From Pseudomonadota bacterium (GTDB taxonomy: Bacteria > Pseudomonadota > Alphaproteobacteria > Rhizobiales > Beijerinckiaceae): 20,215 bases of DNA. The DNA is taken from NCBI GenBank assembly GCA_023426505.1, contig JAFAAP010000181.1, forward strand, positions 1 through 20,215, read 5' to 3'. The position numbers were made by a program, and so were the translations under genes. Position 1 is the first letter of the stretch. Each line of letters begins with the position of its first letter. A model generated the notes under the pieces. The model searched no databases. It saw nothing but the letters and a program-made list of their open reading frames with translations, and was not told the origin of the DNA. This document shows, one piece after another, positions 6,703 through 13,713 of the stretch.

Positions 6703-6727
6703 CGCCGCCGATGCATCGGCGGCGTTT
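6703..6727 (+). terminator. Hairpin terminator after the binding-protein gene
   Basis: A long perfect palindrome CGCCGCCGAT...ATCGGCGGCG (6703-6724) followed by TTT, 19 bases after the stop. The U-run is short, but stem strength makes termination likely. Confidence 0.6.
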
Positions 6728-6779
6728 GACCGCGCCCCCTTGTCTCCATACAACCACCATGACGAAACGGGAGCAGACG

Positions 6780-7646
6780 ATGGCGAAGGTCGCTTTTCTG
6801 GGTTTGGGCGTGATGGGCTATCCCATGGCGCGGCATCTCATGGCCAAGGGGCATGAGGTGACGGTCTACAACCGCACGGCCGCGAAGGCCGAGAAGTGGG
6901 TGTCCGAGCACGGCGGCCGCGCCGCCCCGACGCCCCGCGAGGCCGCAGAGGGCCAGGAGATCGTGTTCGCCTGCGTGGGCAACGACGACGACCTGCGTCA
7001 GGTGACCCTCGGGGATGACGGCGCCTTCCACGGCTTGAAGGCCGGCAGCCTCTTCGTCGACCACACCACCGCCTCGGCGGAGGTCGCCCGCGAACTCTAT
7101 GCGGCCGCGCAGGAGAAGGGCGCAGCCTTCATCGACGCGCCGGTCTCCGGCGGCCAGGCGGGCGCCGAGAACGGCGTGCTCACCGTCATGTGCGGCGGCG
7201 ACCAGGAGCCTTATGCGAAGGCCGAGCCCGTGATCATGAGCTTCGCCCGCGCCTGCCGCCTGATGGGCCCGGCCGGCTCCGGCCAGCTCACCAAGATGAT
7301 CAACCAGATCTGCATTGCAGGCCTCGTCCAGGGCCTCGCCGAGGGCATCCACTTCGGCAAGCGCGCCGGCCTCGACATCGAGGCGGTGCTCGACGTCATC
7401 TCGAAGGGCGCCGCCGGCTCCTGGCAGATGGAGAACCGCGGCAAGACCATGAACCAGGGCAAGTTCGACTTCGGCTTCGCGGTGGACTGGATGCGCAAGG
7501 ACCTCGCCATCGTGCTCGACGAGGCGCGCAAGAACGGCGCCAGCCTGCCGGCGACCGCGATGATCGACCAGTTTTATGCCGAGGTGCAGAAGATGGGCGG
7601 CAACCGCTGGGACACGTCGAGCCTGATCGCCCGCCTGGACCGTTGA
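6780..7646 (+). CDS. NAD(P)-dependent beta-hydroxyacid dehydrogenase
   Basis: A 288-residue cytoplasmic oxidoreductase of the 3-hydroxyisobutyrate dehydrogenase family. The Rossmann motif GLGVMGYPMARHL (8-20) is at the N-terminus, followed by VYNRTAAKA. This suits NADP better than NAD, as Arg follows the Asn rather than an acidic residue. The substrate-binding signature FIDAPVSGGQAGAENG (about 118-133) and the catalytic Lys in GQLTKMINQ (about 173-181) are intact. The 'SKGAAGSWQMENRG' and 'FAVDWMRKDL' phrases are typical of the group. Candidates include 3-hydroxyisobutyrate, tartronate semialdehyde or succinic semialdehyde reduction, and the sequence does not decide. GGGAG nine bases upstream supports ATG 6780 over ATG 6759. 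Confidence 0.93.
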   Translation: MAKVAFLGLGVMGYPMARHLMAKGHEVTVYNRTAAKAEKWVSEHGGRAAPTPREAAEGQEIVFACVGNDDDLRQVTLGDDGAFHGLKAGSLFVDHTTASAEVARELYAAAQEKGAAFIDAPVSGGQAGAENGVLTVMCGGDQEPYAKAEPVIMSFARACRLMGPAGSGQLTKMINQICIAGLVQGLAEGIHFGKRAGLDIEAVLDVISKGAAGSWQMENRGKTMNQGKFDFGFAVDWMRKDLAIVLDEARKNGASLPATAMIDQFYAEVQKMGGNRWDTSSLIARLDR

Positions 7647-7660
7647 GACTTGGGTCATTC

Positions 7661-7690
7661 CCGGGCTTCGGCGATATCTCTGAAGCCCGG
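7661..7690. repeat. Intergenic palindrome, possible REP-like remnant or terminator
   Basis: CCGGGCTTC (7661-7669) and GAAGCCCGG (7682-7690) are perfect arms around a 12-base loop, preceded by GTCATT. GTCATTCCCGGGCTT-like starts are familiar from short extragenic palindromes in Hyphomicrobiales. It lies 14 bases after the dehydrogenase stop and could also act as its terminator, but no U-run follows. Confidence 0.4.
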
Positions 7691-7720
7691 TAGGACGGGG
7701 CCGCACGGATCAAGCATTAT

Positions 7721-7735
7721 TGATACTTTGTATCA
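7721..7735. promoter_or_regulatory. Palindromic candidate operator upstream of the lectin gene
   Basis: TGATAC (7721-7726) and GTATCA (7730-7735) are perfect arms around TTT. A second dyad, ATTCTT (7753-7758) / AAGAAT (7764-7769), and a third, CGCATT (7791-7796) / AATGCG (7802-7807), follow. The third borders the GGGGG ribosome site. The whole stretch 7715-7800 is much richer in A+T than its surroundings, as expected of a regulated promoter region. Confidence 0.45.
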
Positions 7736-7816
7736 CGCAATTACCAGTAACAATTCTTGCAGTAAGAATAAATCTCTAGTAGAGAAGCCGCGCATTACAA
7801 GAATGCGGGGGCATTG

Positions 7817-8680
7817 ATGTCTGATCTCTACTACAAGGGCCACACGTACCGAGTGGTCACGACGGCGGCGATCTGGAATACCGCCAAAGCGAAGGCGGAA
7901 TCCACGGGCGGCTATCTCGTGAAGATTACGTCCTCTTCGGAGAATAAGGCCGTCTTCAATTACGTCATGCAGGAATCCAAAACCTGGAAGACACACTATC
8001 TGGCTCTCGATGGTGGCGGCGCCGAATATGTCTGGATCGGCGCGACGGACGAAGGCAGCGAGGGAAGCTGGCGCTGGACGGACGGAAGTGCCCTCACCTA
8101 TGCCAATTGGGGCTATGGCGGAGAGCCCGACAATTACAACGGCAGCCAGAACGTGGCGGGTCTCGGTCTCGAGTCTTGGCCTGCAGGCAAGGGCAGCATG
8201 GGCCGCGCCGGGCAGTGGAACGACATCAAGGGCTGGACCAAGCTCTACTGGGTGGTCGAGTTCGACGGCCGTGCCGGAACGTCGGGAGCCGACAAGATGA
8301 TCGGCACGTCCGGTGCCGACAAACTTCTGGGTCTTCAGGGCAACGATACCCTCACCGGTGGACGCGGCAAGGACGCGTTCGTGTTCAACACGAAGCTGAA
8401 CGCCAAGTCCAACGTCGACGCGATCACGGATTTCAACGTTAAGGACGATACCGTCCATCTCGCGGCGTCGATCTTCCAGGGCCTTCAGAAGGGTGCTCTC
8501 CCGGCCGAAGCGTTCGCCATCGGCGCAAGCGCGCAGGATGAGAACGACCGCATCATCTACGATTCCCGCAAGGGCGTGCTTTACTACGATCCCGACGGCA
8601 CGGGCGCGGCCGCTCAGGTCAAGTTCGCCACCCTCGCCAAGAACCTCAAGATGACGGCGAGCGACTTCTTCGTCATCTGA
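7817..8680 (+). CDS. Secreted C-type lectin / RTX calcium-binding protein
   Basis: A 287-residue protein with no N-terminal signal peptide, likely exported by a type I (ABC) secretion system. Residues 5-150 form a C-type lectin domain: VWIGATDEGSEGSWRWTDG (72-90), carbohydrate/calcium loop GGEPDNYNGSQN (101-112), and GQWND (132-136) matching the WND motif. Residues 154-190 are four RTX nonapeptides of the form GxxGxDxLx (GTSGADKMI, GTSGADKLL, GLQGNDTLT, GGRGKDAFV), which bind calcium in beta-rolls. The C-terminus has the family phrase DRIIYDSRKGVLYYDPDGTG and ends ASDFFVI, like many type I signals. The in-frame TTG at 7814 is rejected in favour of ATG 7817, which has GGGGG nearby. No secretion genes are in the window. 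Ligand unknown; adhesion or matrix binding is plausible. Confidence 0.85.
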   Translation: MSDLYYKGHTYRVVTTAAIWNTAKAKAESTGGYLVKITSSSENKAVFNYVMQESKTWKTHYLALDGGGAEYVWIGATDEGSEGSWRWTDGSALTYANWGYGGEPDNYNGSQNVAGLGLESWPAGKGSMGRAGQWNDIKGWTKLYWVVEFDGRAGTSGADKMIGTSGADKLLGLQGNDTLTGGRGKDAFVFNTKLNAKSNVDAITDFNVKDDTVHLAASIFQGLQKGALPAEAFAIGASAQDENDRIIYDSRKGVLYYDPDGTGAAAQVKFATLAKNLKMTASDFFVI

Positions 8681-8741
8681 GCGCGGGCGCTTCATCCCTA
8701 TTCGTGGGTAAATTCCGGCGCAGCCTCATCCGCAAGAACAC

Positions 8742-8772
8742 AGGGCGCTGATCGAAAGGTCAGCGCCCTTTT
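8742..8772 (+). terminator. Rho-independent terminator of the lectin gene
   Basis: Perfect 10-base stem AGGGCGCTGA (8742-8751) / TCAGCGCCCT (8760-8769) around TCGAAAGG, followed by UUU. It ends the lectin transcript about 170 bases before the next gene, implying that gene has its own promoter. Confidence 0.85.
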
Positions 8773-8896
8773 CCATCAGCGCGTGTGAAAATGGCGGCCA
8801 GATCTCCGTGTGCGGGAGATTGCGGCGCCGCGGCCGAGCGGTCGGGCAGCCGAGAGGAGCCCCGTGGCCGGGGGCATGTCAGTCAGGACGACAGAT

Positions 8897-8937
8897 CCAT
8901 TCGAGGGCGATCCGGGGGCGCGGACAACCATTCGAGG
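8897..8937 (+). repeat. 10-bp direct repeat in the leader of the repeat-protein gene
   Basis: CCATTCGAGG occurs exactly twice, at 8897-8906 and 8928-8937, offset by 31 bases (about three DNA turns). The second copy supplies the GAGG ribosome site of the gene starting at 8945. Confidence 0.5.
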
Positions 8938-8944
8938 AAACGCC

Positions 8945-10273
8945 ATGGCGAGGCATTCGCACGACCATTCGCTCTACTTCTCGGCCTTCACCGAGGAGGC
9001 CGGCCGGGAACTCTACCGGCTCGATCCCTGGAGCCACGAACCGACCCTGATCGATCTCTCGCCCGGCGGCGGCTACGGCTCGCCTCATGGCTTCGCCGAA
9101 CTCGGCGGGCAGCTCTATTTCGCTAACGCGACGCTGGAGCAGGGCACGGAGCTGCTCCGCTACTCCCCGCGCAGCGGGGCGACGACCGTGTTCGACATCA
9201 ACGAAGGGGCCGCACCGTCCGATCCCTACCAGCTGACCCCATTCGCGGGCGCGCTCTATTTCGGCGCGACGACGGAAGAAAACGGCACGGAACTCTACCG
9301 TCTCGCCCGCGGCAGCGACACGCCGACGCTCATCGACATCAATCCCACCGACGCCCAGCCGGGGCCCGAGGCGACCGGCTCGGTTCCCACCGACTTCTTC
9401 GAGTTCGGCGGCCAGCTCTATTTCCGCGCCTTCTCCGAGGCGAACGGCAACGAGCTCTACCGCCTCGATCCGGGCAGCACCACGCCGGAACTCATCGACA
9501 TCAATCCCGGTCCCGACTGGTCCACGCCGGGGCTCCTGAGCAGCTTCACCGAGTACAGGGGCTATCTCTACTTCACCGCTTTCACGGAGGAGACGGGCGA
9601 CGAGCTGTTCCGCCTCGCCCCCGGCAGCACCACACCGGAAGTTATCGACATGACCCCTGGCGCCGAGGGCTCGTTCCTCGGCACGTTCAGCGGCATCGTC
9701 CCCTTCAGGGGCTCTCTCTACTTCGCCGGTTCTTCGCCCGAGACCGGCACGGAGCTGTTCCGCCTGAAGCCCGGCAGCACCACGCCGACGATCATCGACA
9801 TCAATCCCGGCGAGGCGTCCTCCTTCGTGAACAATCTCACGGTCTTCAAAGGTTCGCTCTACTTCACCGCCCAGACGGCCGAGAACGGGATGGAGCTCTA
9901 CCGCCTCTGCCCGGGCAGCACGACGCCGCAGCTCATCGACATCGCACCGGGCGAGGCCAGTTCGACTCCCTTGGAGCTGACGGAGTACAAGGGCCGGCTC
10001 TACTTCTCGGCCGAGACGGAGGCGAACGGACGCGAGCTCTATTCGATCTCGCCCCGGAGCAACCATGCCACGTTGGTCGATGTGAACCAGGGCGAAGGCG
10101 ACTCCAATCCTTCCGGCTTCACGGAGTTCAGGGGCAAGCTCTACTTCACGGCCGAGACCGAGGAGACCGGGTCGGAACTCTTCCGCCTCGCCGGACACTG
10201 CGGCAGGCCGACGGTGGTGGACATCAACGAAGGGCCCGACGGCTCGTCGCCAAACGATTACTTCGTGCTGTGA
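8945..10273 (+). CDS. ELxxDGT-like repeat protein, probable secreted propeller
   Basis: A 442-residue protein built wholly from nine tandem repeats of about 47-54 residues. A typical unit reads LYFTAxTEExGxELFRLxPG followed by STTPxxIDINPGEASSxPxxLTEFKG. It matches the ELWxxDGT repeat family (ELW...DGT...G..L..DI.PG), but with ELY/ELF for ELW and PGSTTP where DGT would be. Such repeats are expected to fold as beta-propeller blades. There is no signal peptide. The C-terminus SPNDYFVL resembles the lectin's ASDFFVI, suggesting the same type I exporter. ATG 8945 with GAGGAAACGCC before it is preferred; an in-frame ATG at 8876 would add 23 residues. Function unknown; surface or matrix protein inferred. 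Confidence 0.85.
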   Translation: MARHSHDHSLYFSAFTEEAGRELYRLDPWSHEPTLIDLSPGGGYGSPHGFAELGGQLYFANATLEQGTELLRYSPRSGATTVFDINEGAAPSDPYQLTPFAGALYFGATTEENGTELYRLARGSDTPTLIDINPTDAQPGPEATGSVPTDFFEFGGQLYFRAFSEANGNELYRLDPGSTTPELIDINPGPDWSTPGLLSSFTEYRGYLYFTAFTEETGDELFRLAPGSTTPEVIDMTPGAEGSFLGTFSGIVPFRGSLYFAGSSPETGTELFRLKPGSTTPTIIDINPGEASSFVNNLTVFKGSLYFTAQTAENGMELYRLCPGSTTPQLIDIAPGEASSTPLELTEYKGRLYFSAETEANGRELYSISPRSNHATLVDVNQGEGDSNPSGFTEFRGKLYFTAETEETGSELFRLAGHCGRPTVVDINEGPDGSSPNDYFVL

Positions 10274-10281
10274 TGTAAGGC

Positions 10282-10304
10282 GGTGCGGCGGGAATCGCCG
10301 CACC
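10282..10304. terminator. Hairpin between convergent genes
   Basis: GGTGCGGCG (10282-10290) and CGCCGCACC (10296-10304) pair perfectly around GGAAT, nine bases after the repeat-protein stop and ten before the stop of the leftward membrane-protein gene. It could end transcription from both sides, though neither side has a clear U-run. Confidence 0.5.
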
Positions 10305-10313
10305 TCTCACACG

Positions 10314-10520
10314 TCACCGCCGCGTCATCGTGAGATAGACGATGAAGCCGCCGATGCCGAGGGCGAGCAGCATCAGGACCATCTCGCGCGTCTCGCCTTG
10401 AAAGGAGGCGTCGCGGTACATCTGCGACAGGCGCTGGGCGTGCTCGGGATCGCGCGACATGAAGATGCCGATCACGATCATCAGCACGAGAAGGATGAGG
10501 ATGAGATAGTTCGGGCGCAT
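10314..10520 (-). CDS. Small two-helix membrane protein
   Basis: A 68-residue protein of unknown function. Two hydrophobic helices are clear: YLILILLVLMIVIGIFM (5-21) and MVLMLLALGIGGFIVYLTM (47-65). A polar, charged segment lies between them (SRDPEHAQRLSQMYRDASFQGETRE), and the chain ends TRR. An upstream GAGGGAGA ribosome site and the 15-base distance to the enoyl-CoA hydratase stop make it the last gene of the leftward cobT operon. I do not recognise a family. Confidence 0.7.
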   Translation of the reverse strand: MRPNYLILILLVLMIVIGIFMSRDPEHAQRLSQMYRDASFQGETREMVLMLLALGIGGFIVYLTMTRR

Positions 10521-10535
10521 GCTCTGGTGTCTCCC

Positions 10536-11327
10536 TCAGCGGCCTTCGAACCGGGGCGCGCGCTTCTCCCGGAAGGCCGCGATGCCCTCCATGAAGTCCC
10601 GGCTGAAGCCGGCCTCGCTCTGCAGCGCCGCCTCGAGCGCGAGCTGCCCTTCGAGGTCGTTCGAAAGGCTCTGCGCCACCGCCTGCTTGGTGAGGCGCTG
10701 GGCGAGCCCCGCCCCCTCGGCGAGCTTCGCCGCGAAGGCCGCGACGTCGGCCGCGAAGGACGCGTCCTCGAACACCCGGTAGACGAGCCCGAGGCGCTGG
10801 GCCTCCTCGGCGGGGATCGGGTCGGCGGTGAGCATGAGGGCGAGCGCCTGCTTCGGGCCGACGAGGCGCGGTAGGATCCAGGTGCCGCCCGCATCCGGCA
10901 CGAGCGCGATTTTGGCGAAGGCCTCCTGGAAATAGGCGGAGCGCGCCGCCACCACGATGTCGCAGGCGAGCGCGATGTTCATGGAGGCGCCGACCGCCGG
11001 GCCGTTGAGGGCCGCGATCGTCACCTTCGGAAAGTTGGCGAGGGTGAGCACCAGGGGGTTGTAGTCGCGGGCGAGCGGCGGCCCGAGATCGATGCGTCCT
11101 TCAGCATCCCGCGGCAGGTCCTCGGTCAGGTCCTGGCCGGACGAGAAGGCGCGGCCTTCGCCGGTGAGCACCACCACCTGCACGGCCTCGTCCTTCGCCA
11201 GGGACTGCAGCGTCTCGCGTAGCTCCGCATGCATCGTGGCGTTCAGGGCGTTCAGCTTGTCGGGCCGCGCGAGCGCGACGGTCGCGACCTTGCCGTTCAC
11301 GGTGCAGCGCAGGGTGGTCGAATTCAT
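10536..11327 (-). CDS. Enoyl-CoA hydratase/isomerase (PaaG-like)
   Basis: A 263-residue crotonase-fold enzyme. The first oxyanion-hole segment FSSGQDL and the second, ALNGPAVGASMNIALACDIV, are present. So is LVPDAGGTWILPRLVG, whose Asp is the catalytic acid/base in PaaG, the ring-epoxide isomerase of phenylacetate breakdown. It lacks the Glu pair of classical enoyl-CoA hydratases, so isomerase activity is more likely than hydration. No other paa gene is nearby, so the phenylacetate role is unsupported by context. Its ATG overlaps the TGA of the uracil-DNA glycosylase gene as ATGA (11324-11327), so translation is probably coupled. A longer frame to 12056 exists but runs across that gene and is rejected. 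Confidence 0.9.
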   Translation of the reverse strand: MNSTTLRCTVNGKVATVALARPDKLNALNATMHAELRETLQSLAKDEAVQVVVLTGEGRAFSSGQDLTEDLPRDAEGRIDLGPPLARDYNPLVLTLANFPKVTIAALNGPAVGASMNIALACDIVVAARSAYFQEAFAKIALVPDAGGTWILPRLVGPKQALALMLTADPIPAEEAQRLGLVYRVFEDASFAADVAAFAAKLAEGAGLAQRLTKQAVAQSLSNDLEGQLALEAALQSEAGFSRDFMEGIAAFREKRAPRFEGR

Positions 11328-11977
11328 GGGGTCGTGGCTCCTCGATCGTCGAGCCGGAGCATAGTGCGAAGCTCGGCCCGAAGCACGGGCAAAAGCTCCG
11401 CTTCGAACCAGGGGTTCTTCTTCAGCCATCCGTTGTTGCGCCAGGACGGGTGCGGGAGCGGCAGGATGGGCGGACGCCGCGGAGCGGACAGGATCGCGCG
11501 CCAGCTTTTCACGGTCTCGGTGAGACCGTCCTTGAAGTCCTCGCCGAGATGCCAGGCCTGGGCGTATTGCCCGATCAGCAGGATGAGCTCGAGATCCGGC
11601 AGCGCGTCGAAGAGCGGCCTTCGCCAGGTTTGCGCGCATTCCCGCCGCGGCGGCAGGTCGCCGCCCTTGGAATCCTGCCCGGGAAAGCAGTGACCCATGG
11701 GCACGATGGCGATGCGAGAGCCGTCGTAGAAGGTCGCCTCGTCGAGCCCGAGCCAGTCCCGCAGCCGCGTTCCCGACCGGTCCGAGAACGGGATGCCACT
11801 GGCATGCGCCCGCGTGCCCGGCGCTTGGCTGGCGATGCACAGGCGCGCCGTGGCGCTGCCCTGGATGATCGGCAAGGGCTCGTGGGGAAGCGGCGCGCCG
11901 AAGCGCGGTGCGTCCCGGCAGATGCGGCAGGCGCGCAGATCGCGGGACAGCTGTTCGAAATCGGGAGCGGAATCCAT
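11324..11977 (-). CDS. Uracil-DNA glycosylase family protein (Fe-S type)
   Basis: A 217-residue base-excision repair protein resembling the family 4/5 (COG1573-type) glycosylases that remove uracil from DNA. Four Cys fit the known Fe-S cluster pattern: CRIC (Cys17, Cys20), Cys97 in MGHCFPG and Cys114 in RRECAQTW. The active-site segment SQAPGTRAHASGIPFSDRSG (50-69) parallels the GEGPG...GRPFVG..G motif. The second motif, PHPSWRN, corresponds to the HPSP/HPS loop that grips DNA. The usual catalytic acidic residue of motif A is absent (SQAPG), so either another residue serves or substrate differs from classical enzymes. It follows the thermonuclease gene by 48 bases and overlaps the hydratase gene by four. 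Confidence 0.88.
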   Translation of the reverse strand: MDSAPDFEQLSRDLRACRICRDAPRFGAPLPHEPLPIIQGSATARLCIASQAPGTRAHASGIPFSDRSGTRLRDWLGLDEATFYDGSRIAIVPMGHCFPGQDSKGGDLPPRRECAQTWRRPLFDALPDLELILLIGQYAQAWHLGEDFKDGLTETVKSWRAILSAPRRPPILPLPHPSWRNNGWLKKNPWFEAELLPVLRAELRTMLRLDDRGATTP

Positions 11978-12025
11978 TCCCGGCAGATAGGGAGTGCCGG
12001 ACGCCGCCGCGAGCGCGGCGCAGCG

Positions 12026-12550
12026 TCACTGCCGGGGCGCGTTCTCGCGCCGCCATTCCTGCGGGCGCTCGAACTCGCCGGCCCAGAGGCCTGCCCCGCG
12101 ACGGCGGGCAGCCGCCTCCTCGTCCCGGTACTCCCGGTCGTAGGCCACAGCCCAGCCCTCCTCGACCATGCGCCGGTTCAGGTCGATTCCGCCGGCCGTG
12201 CAGTAGACGAGCAGGCGCTTGTAGCGGTCGCGGCCGGAGGAGCGGCAGCGGAGCTCCTCGTTGAGCATCAGGCTAACCAGCGCATCGCGGGCGGCCTCGC
12301 CGCAGAGATAGGACCGACCCGCGCGCGAGCACATCTGGCGCATCTCCGGCACATCGATGCCCTTCAGGCGCAGCCGCTCGTCGCCGATGCGGATCGTGTC
12401 CCCGTCGGTGGCGTGGGCCCGTCCCTCGACCATCCGGCCGCTCGGCTGGAGTAGGTACCAGGCCGCGACCGCCAGTAGCAGGGCGAGGAAGAGGGAGCTG
12501 AGGCCAGAGGACCGGACGGAGCGGCGGGGTTTTGGCGGAATACGCGCCAT
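12026..12550 (-). CDS. Membrane-anchored thermonuclease (SNase-like)
   Basis: A 174-residue protein with a basic N-terminus, one hydrophobic segment LSSLFLALLLAVAAWYLL (17-34) that could be an anchor or uncleaved signal, and a staphylococcal-nuclease-like domain. Active-site elements are recognisable: ATDGDTIRI with calcium-binding Asp, RLKGIDVPE corresponding to Arg35, Asp40 and Glu43 of the staphylococcal enzyme, and DRYKRLLVYC carrying the Arg87 equivalent. Members cut DNA and RNA in a calcium-dependent way; in this setting the domain should face the periplasm. It begins three bases after the cobT stop, so the two are almost certainly co-transcribed, though no metabolic link is obvious. 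Two extra Cys (MCSRAGRSYLC) may form a disulfide. Confidence 0.9.
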   Translation of the reverse strand: MARIPPKPRRSVRSSGLSSLFLALLLAVAAWYLLQPSGRMVEGRAHATDGDTIRIGDERLRLKGIDVPEMRQMCSRAGRSYLCGEAARDALVSLMLNEELRCRSSGRDRYKRLLVYCTAGGIDLNRRMVEEGWAVAYDREYRDEEAAARRRGAGLWAGEFERPQEWRRENAPRQ

Positions 12551-12553
12551 GGG

Positions 12554-13579
12554 TCAGGCCAGGCGCTCGGACACTCCGGCCTGGGCGAAGGTCGCCATGT
12601 CGCGATGGACGGCCGCCGCGCTCTTGATGAGCCCGACAGCGAGCGCCGCACCCGAGCCCTCGCCGAGGCGCATGCCCAGCGCCAGCAGCGGGATCTTGCC
12701 GAGACGGGCGAGCACGTCCTGATGGGCGCCCTCGGCCGAGAGATGGCCGGCGACGCAATGGTCGATGGTGGACGGATGGATGGCGTGCAGGATGGCGGCG
12801 GCGGCCGTCGCCACGTAGCCGTCGAGAACGACGGGAATCTTCTGCAGCCGCGCCGCCAGGATCGCCCCGGCCATGGCCGCGACCTCGCGGCCGCCGAGGC
12901 GGCTCAAGATCTCGAGCGGGTCGTTCAGGTGCTCCCGGTGCCGGGCAATGGCGGCCTCGACGGCTGCGACCTTGCGCCTAAAGCCTTCGTCGTCCACGCC
13001 CGTGCCGCGGCCGACCCAGTGCTCGGCCGGCCCGCCGTAGAGCGCCACGTAGATCGCCGCCGCCACGGTGGTGTTGCCGATGCCCATCTCGCCTATGGCC
13101 AGGAGGTCGGTGCCGCCCGCGATGGCCTCCATGCCGAACGCCATGGTGGCGACGCAGGACCGCTCGTCCATGGCCTCGCGCTCGGTGATGTCATTGGTGG
13201 GCATGTCGAGGGCGAGGTCGAAGACCTTGAAGCCGAGGCCGAGGCTGGCGCAGATCTGGTTGATGGCCGCGCCGCCCGCCGCGAAGTTCTCCAGCATCTG
13301 CCGGTTCACCTCGGACGGGTAGGCCGAGACGCCCTTCGCCGTGACCCCGTGGCTGCCGGCGAAGACGCAGACGAGCGGCCGGTCGACACTCGGAGGCGCC
13401 TTGCCCTGCCAGGCCGCGAGCCATTCGACGAGCCATTCGAGACGGCCCAGGCTGCCGGCCGGCTTGGTGAGCTGACGGTCGCGCAGGCGCACCGCCTCGA
13501 TCGCCGCCTCGTCCGGCCCCGGCATGGTGGTGATGAGGCGGCGGATATCGTCGAAGGGCGAGGCGGCGGCATCGGTCAT
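12554..13579 (-). CDS. cobT: Nicotinate-nucleotide--DMB phosphoribosyltransferase
   Basis: A 341-residue cytoplasmic enzyme that joins 5,6-dimethylbenzimidazole to nicotinate mononucleotide, giving alpha-ribazole phosphate for the lower ligand of cobalamin. Family marks are KPAGSLGRLE (39-48), FAGSHGVTAKGVSAYP (73-88), GEMGIGNTT (173-181), and LGEGSGAAL, whose Glu307 is the catalytic base. The length is normal. GGAG about eight bases before ATG supports the start. It is the first gene of a leftward five-gene unit (thermonuclease, glycosylase, hydratase, small membrane protein). The partner cobS lies 1.5 kb away on the other strand. No cobalamin riboswitch is visible upstream. Confidence 0.96.
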   Translation of the reverse strand: MTDAAASPFDDIRRLITTMPGPDEAAIEAVRLRDRQLTKPAGSLGRLEWLVEWLAAWQGKAPPSVDRPLVCVFAGSHGVTAKGVSAYPSEVNRQMLENFAAGGAAINQICASLGLGFKVFDLALDMPTNDITEREAMDERSCVATMAFGMEAIAGGTDLLAIGEMGIGNTTVAAAIYVALYGGPAEHWVGRGTGVDDEGFRRKVAAVEAAIARHREHLNDPLEILSRLGGREVAAMAGAILAARLQKIPVVLDGYVATAAAAILHAIHPSTIDHCVAGHLSAEGAHQDVLARLGKIPLLALGMRLGEGSGAALAVGLIKSAAAVHRDMATFAQAGVSERLA

Positions 13580-13713
13580 GGAACGGCTCCAGCCCGGAAG
13601 GGCGCGGAAGGAAACGAGAAGTCGGCCGTCCTATAGACCATTTTGTCCCGAAAGGGAGACCCGACGGATGCGCTGGCTCCGGGGCGGCCGTGCAGGAGAC
13701 GAATGGCGGAGCC

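Noticed and set aside
7661..7690. Rho-independent terminator of the dehydrogenase gene
   Set aside because: The stem is perfect but lacks a U-run and has a 12-base loop, so it is listed as a palindrome instead.
8879..10303. A 474-codon open frame opposite the repeat-protein gene
   Set aside because: It is rich in Arg, Glu and Gly with no domain, and mirrors the codon bias of the clearly real nine-repeat protein on the top strand.
10536..12056. A fused 506-residue protein extending the enoyl-CoA hydratase upstream
   Set aside because: The extra part is Arg/Ala-rich and out of frame over the glycosylase gene; the ATGA overlap and family length fix the start at 11327.
13580..13713. Cobalamin riboswitch before cobT
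   Set aside because: 134 bases without a recognisable B12 box or the expected long helices when read leftward.
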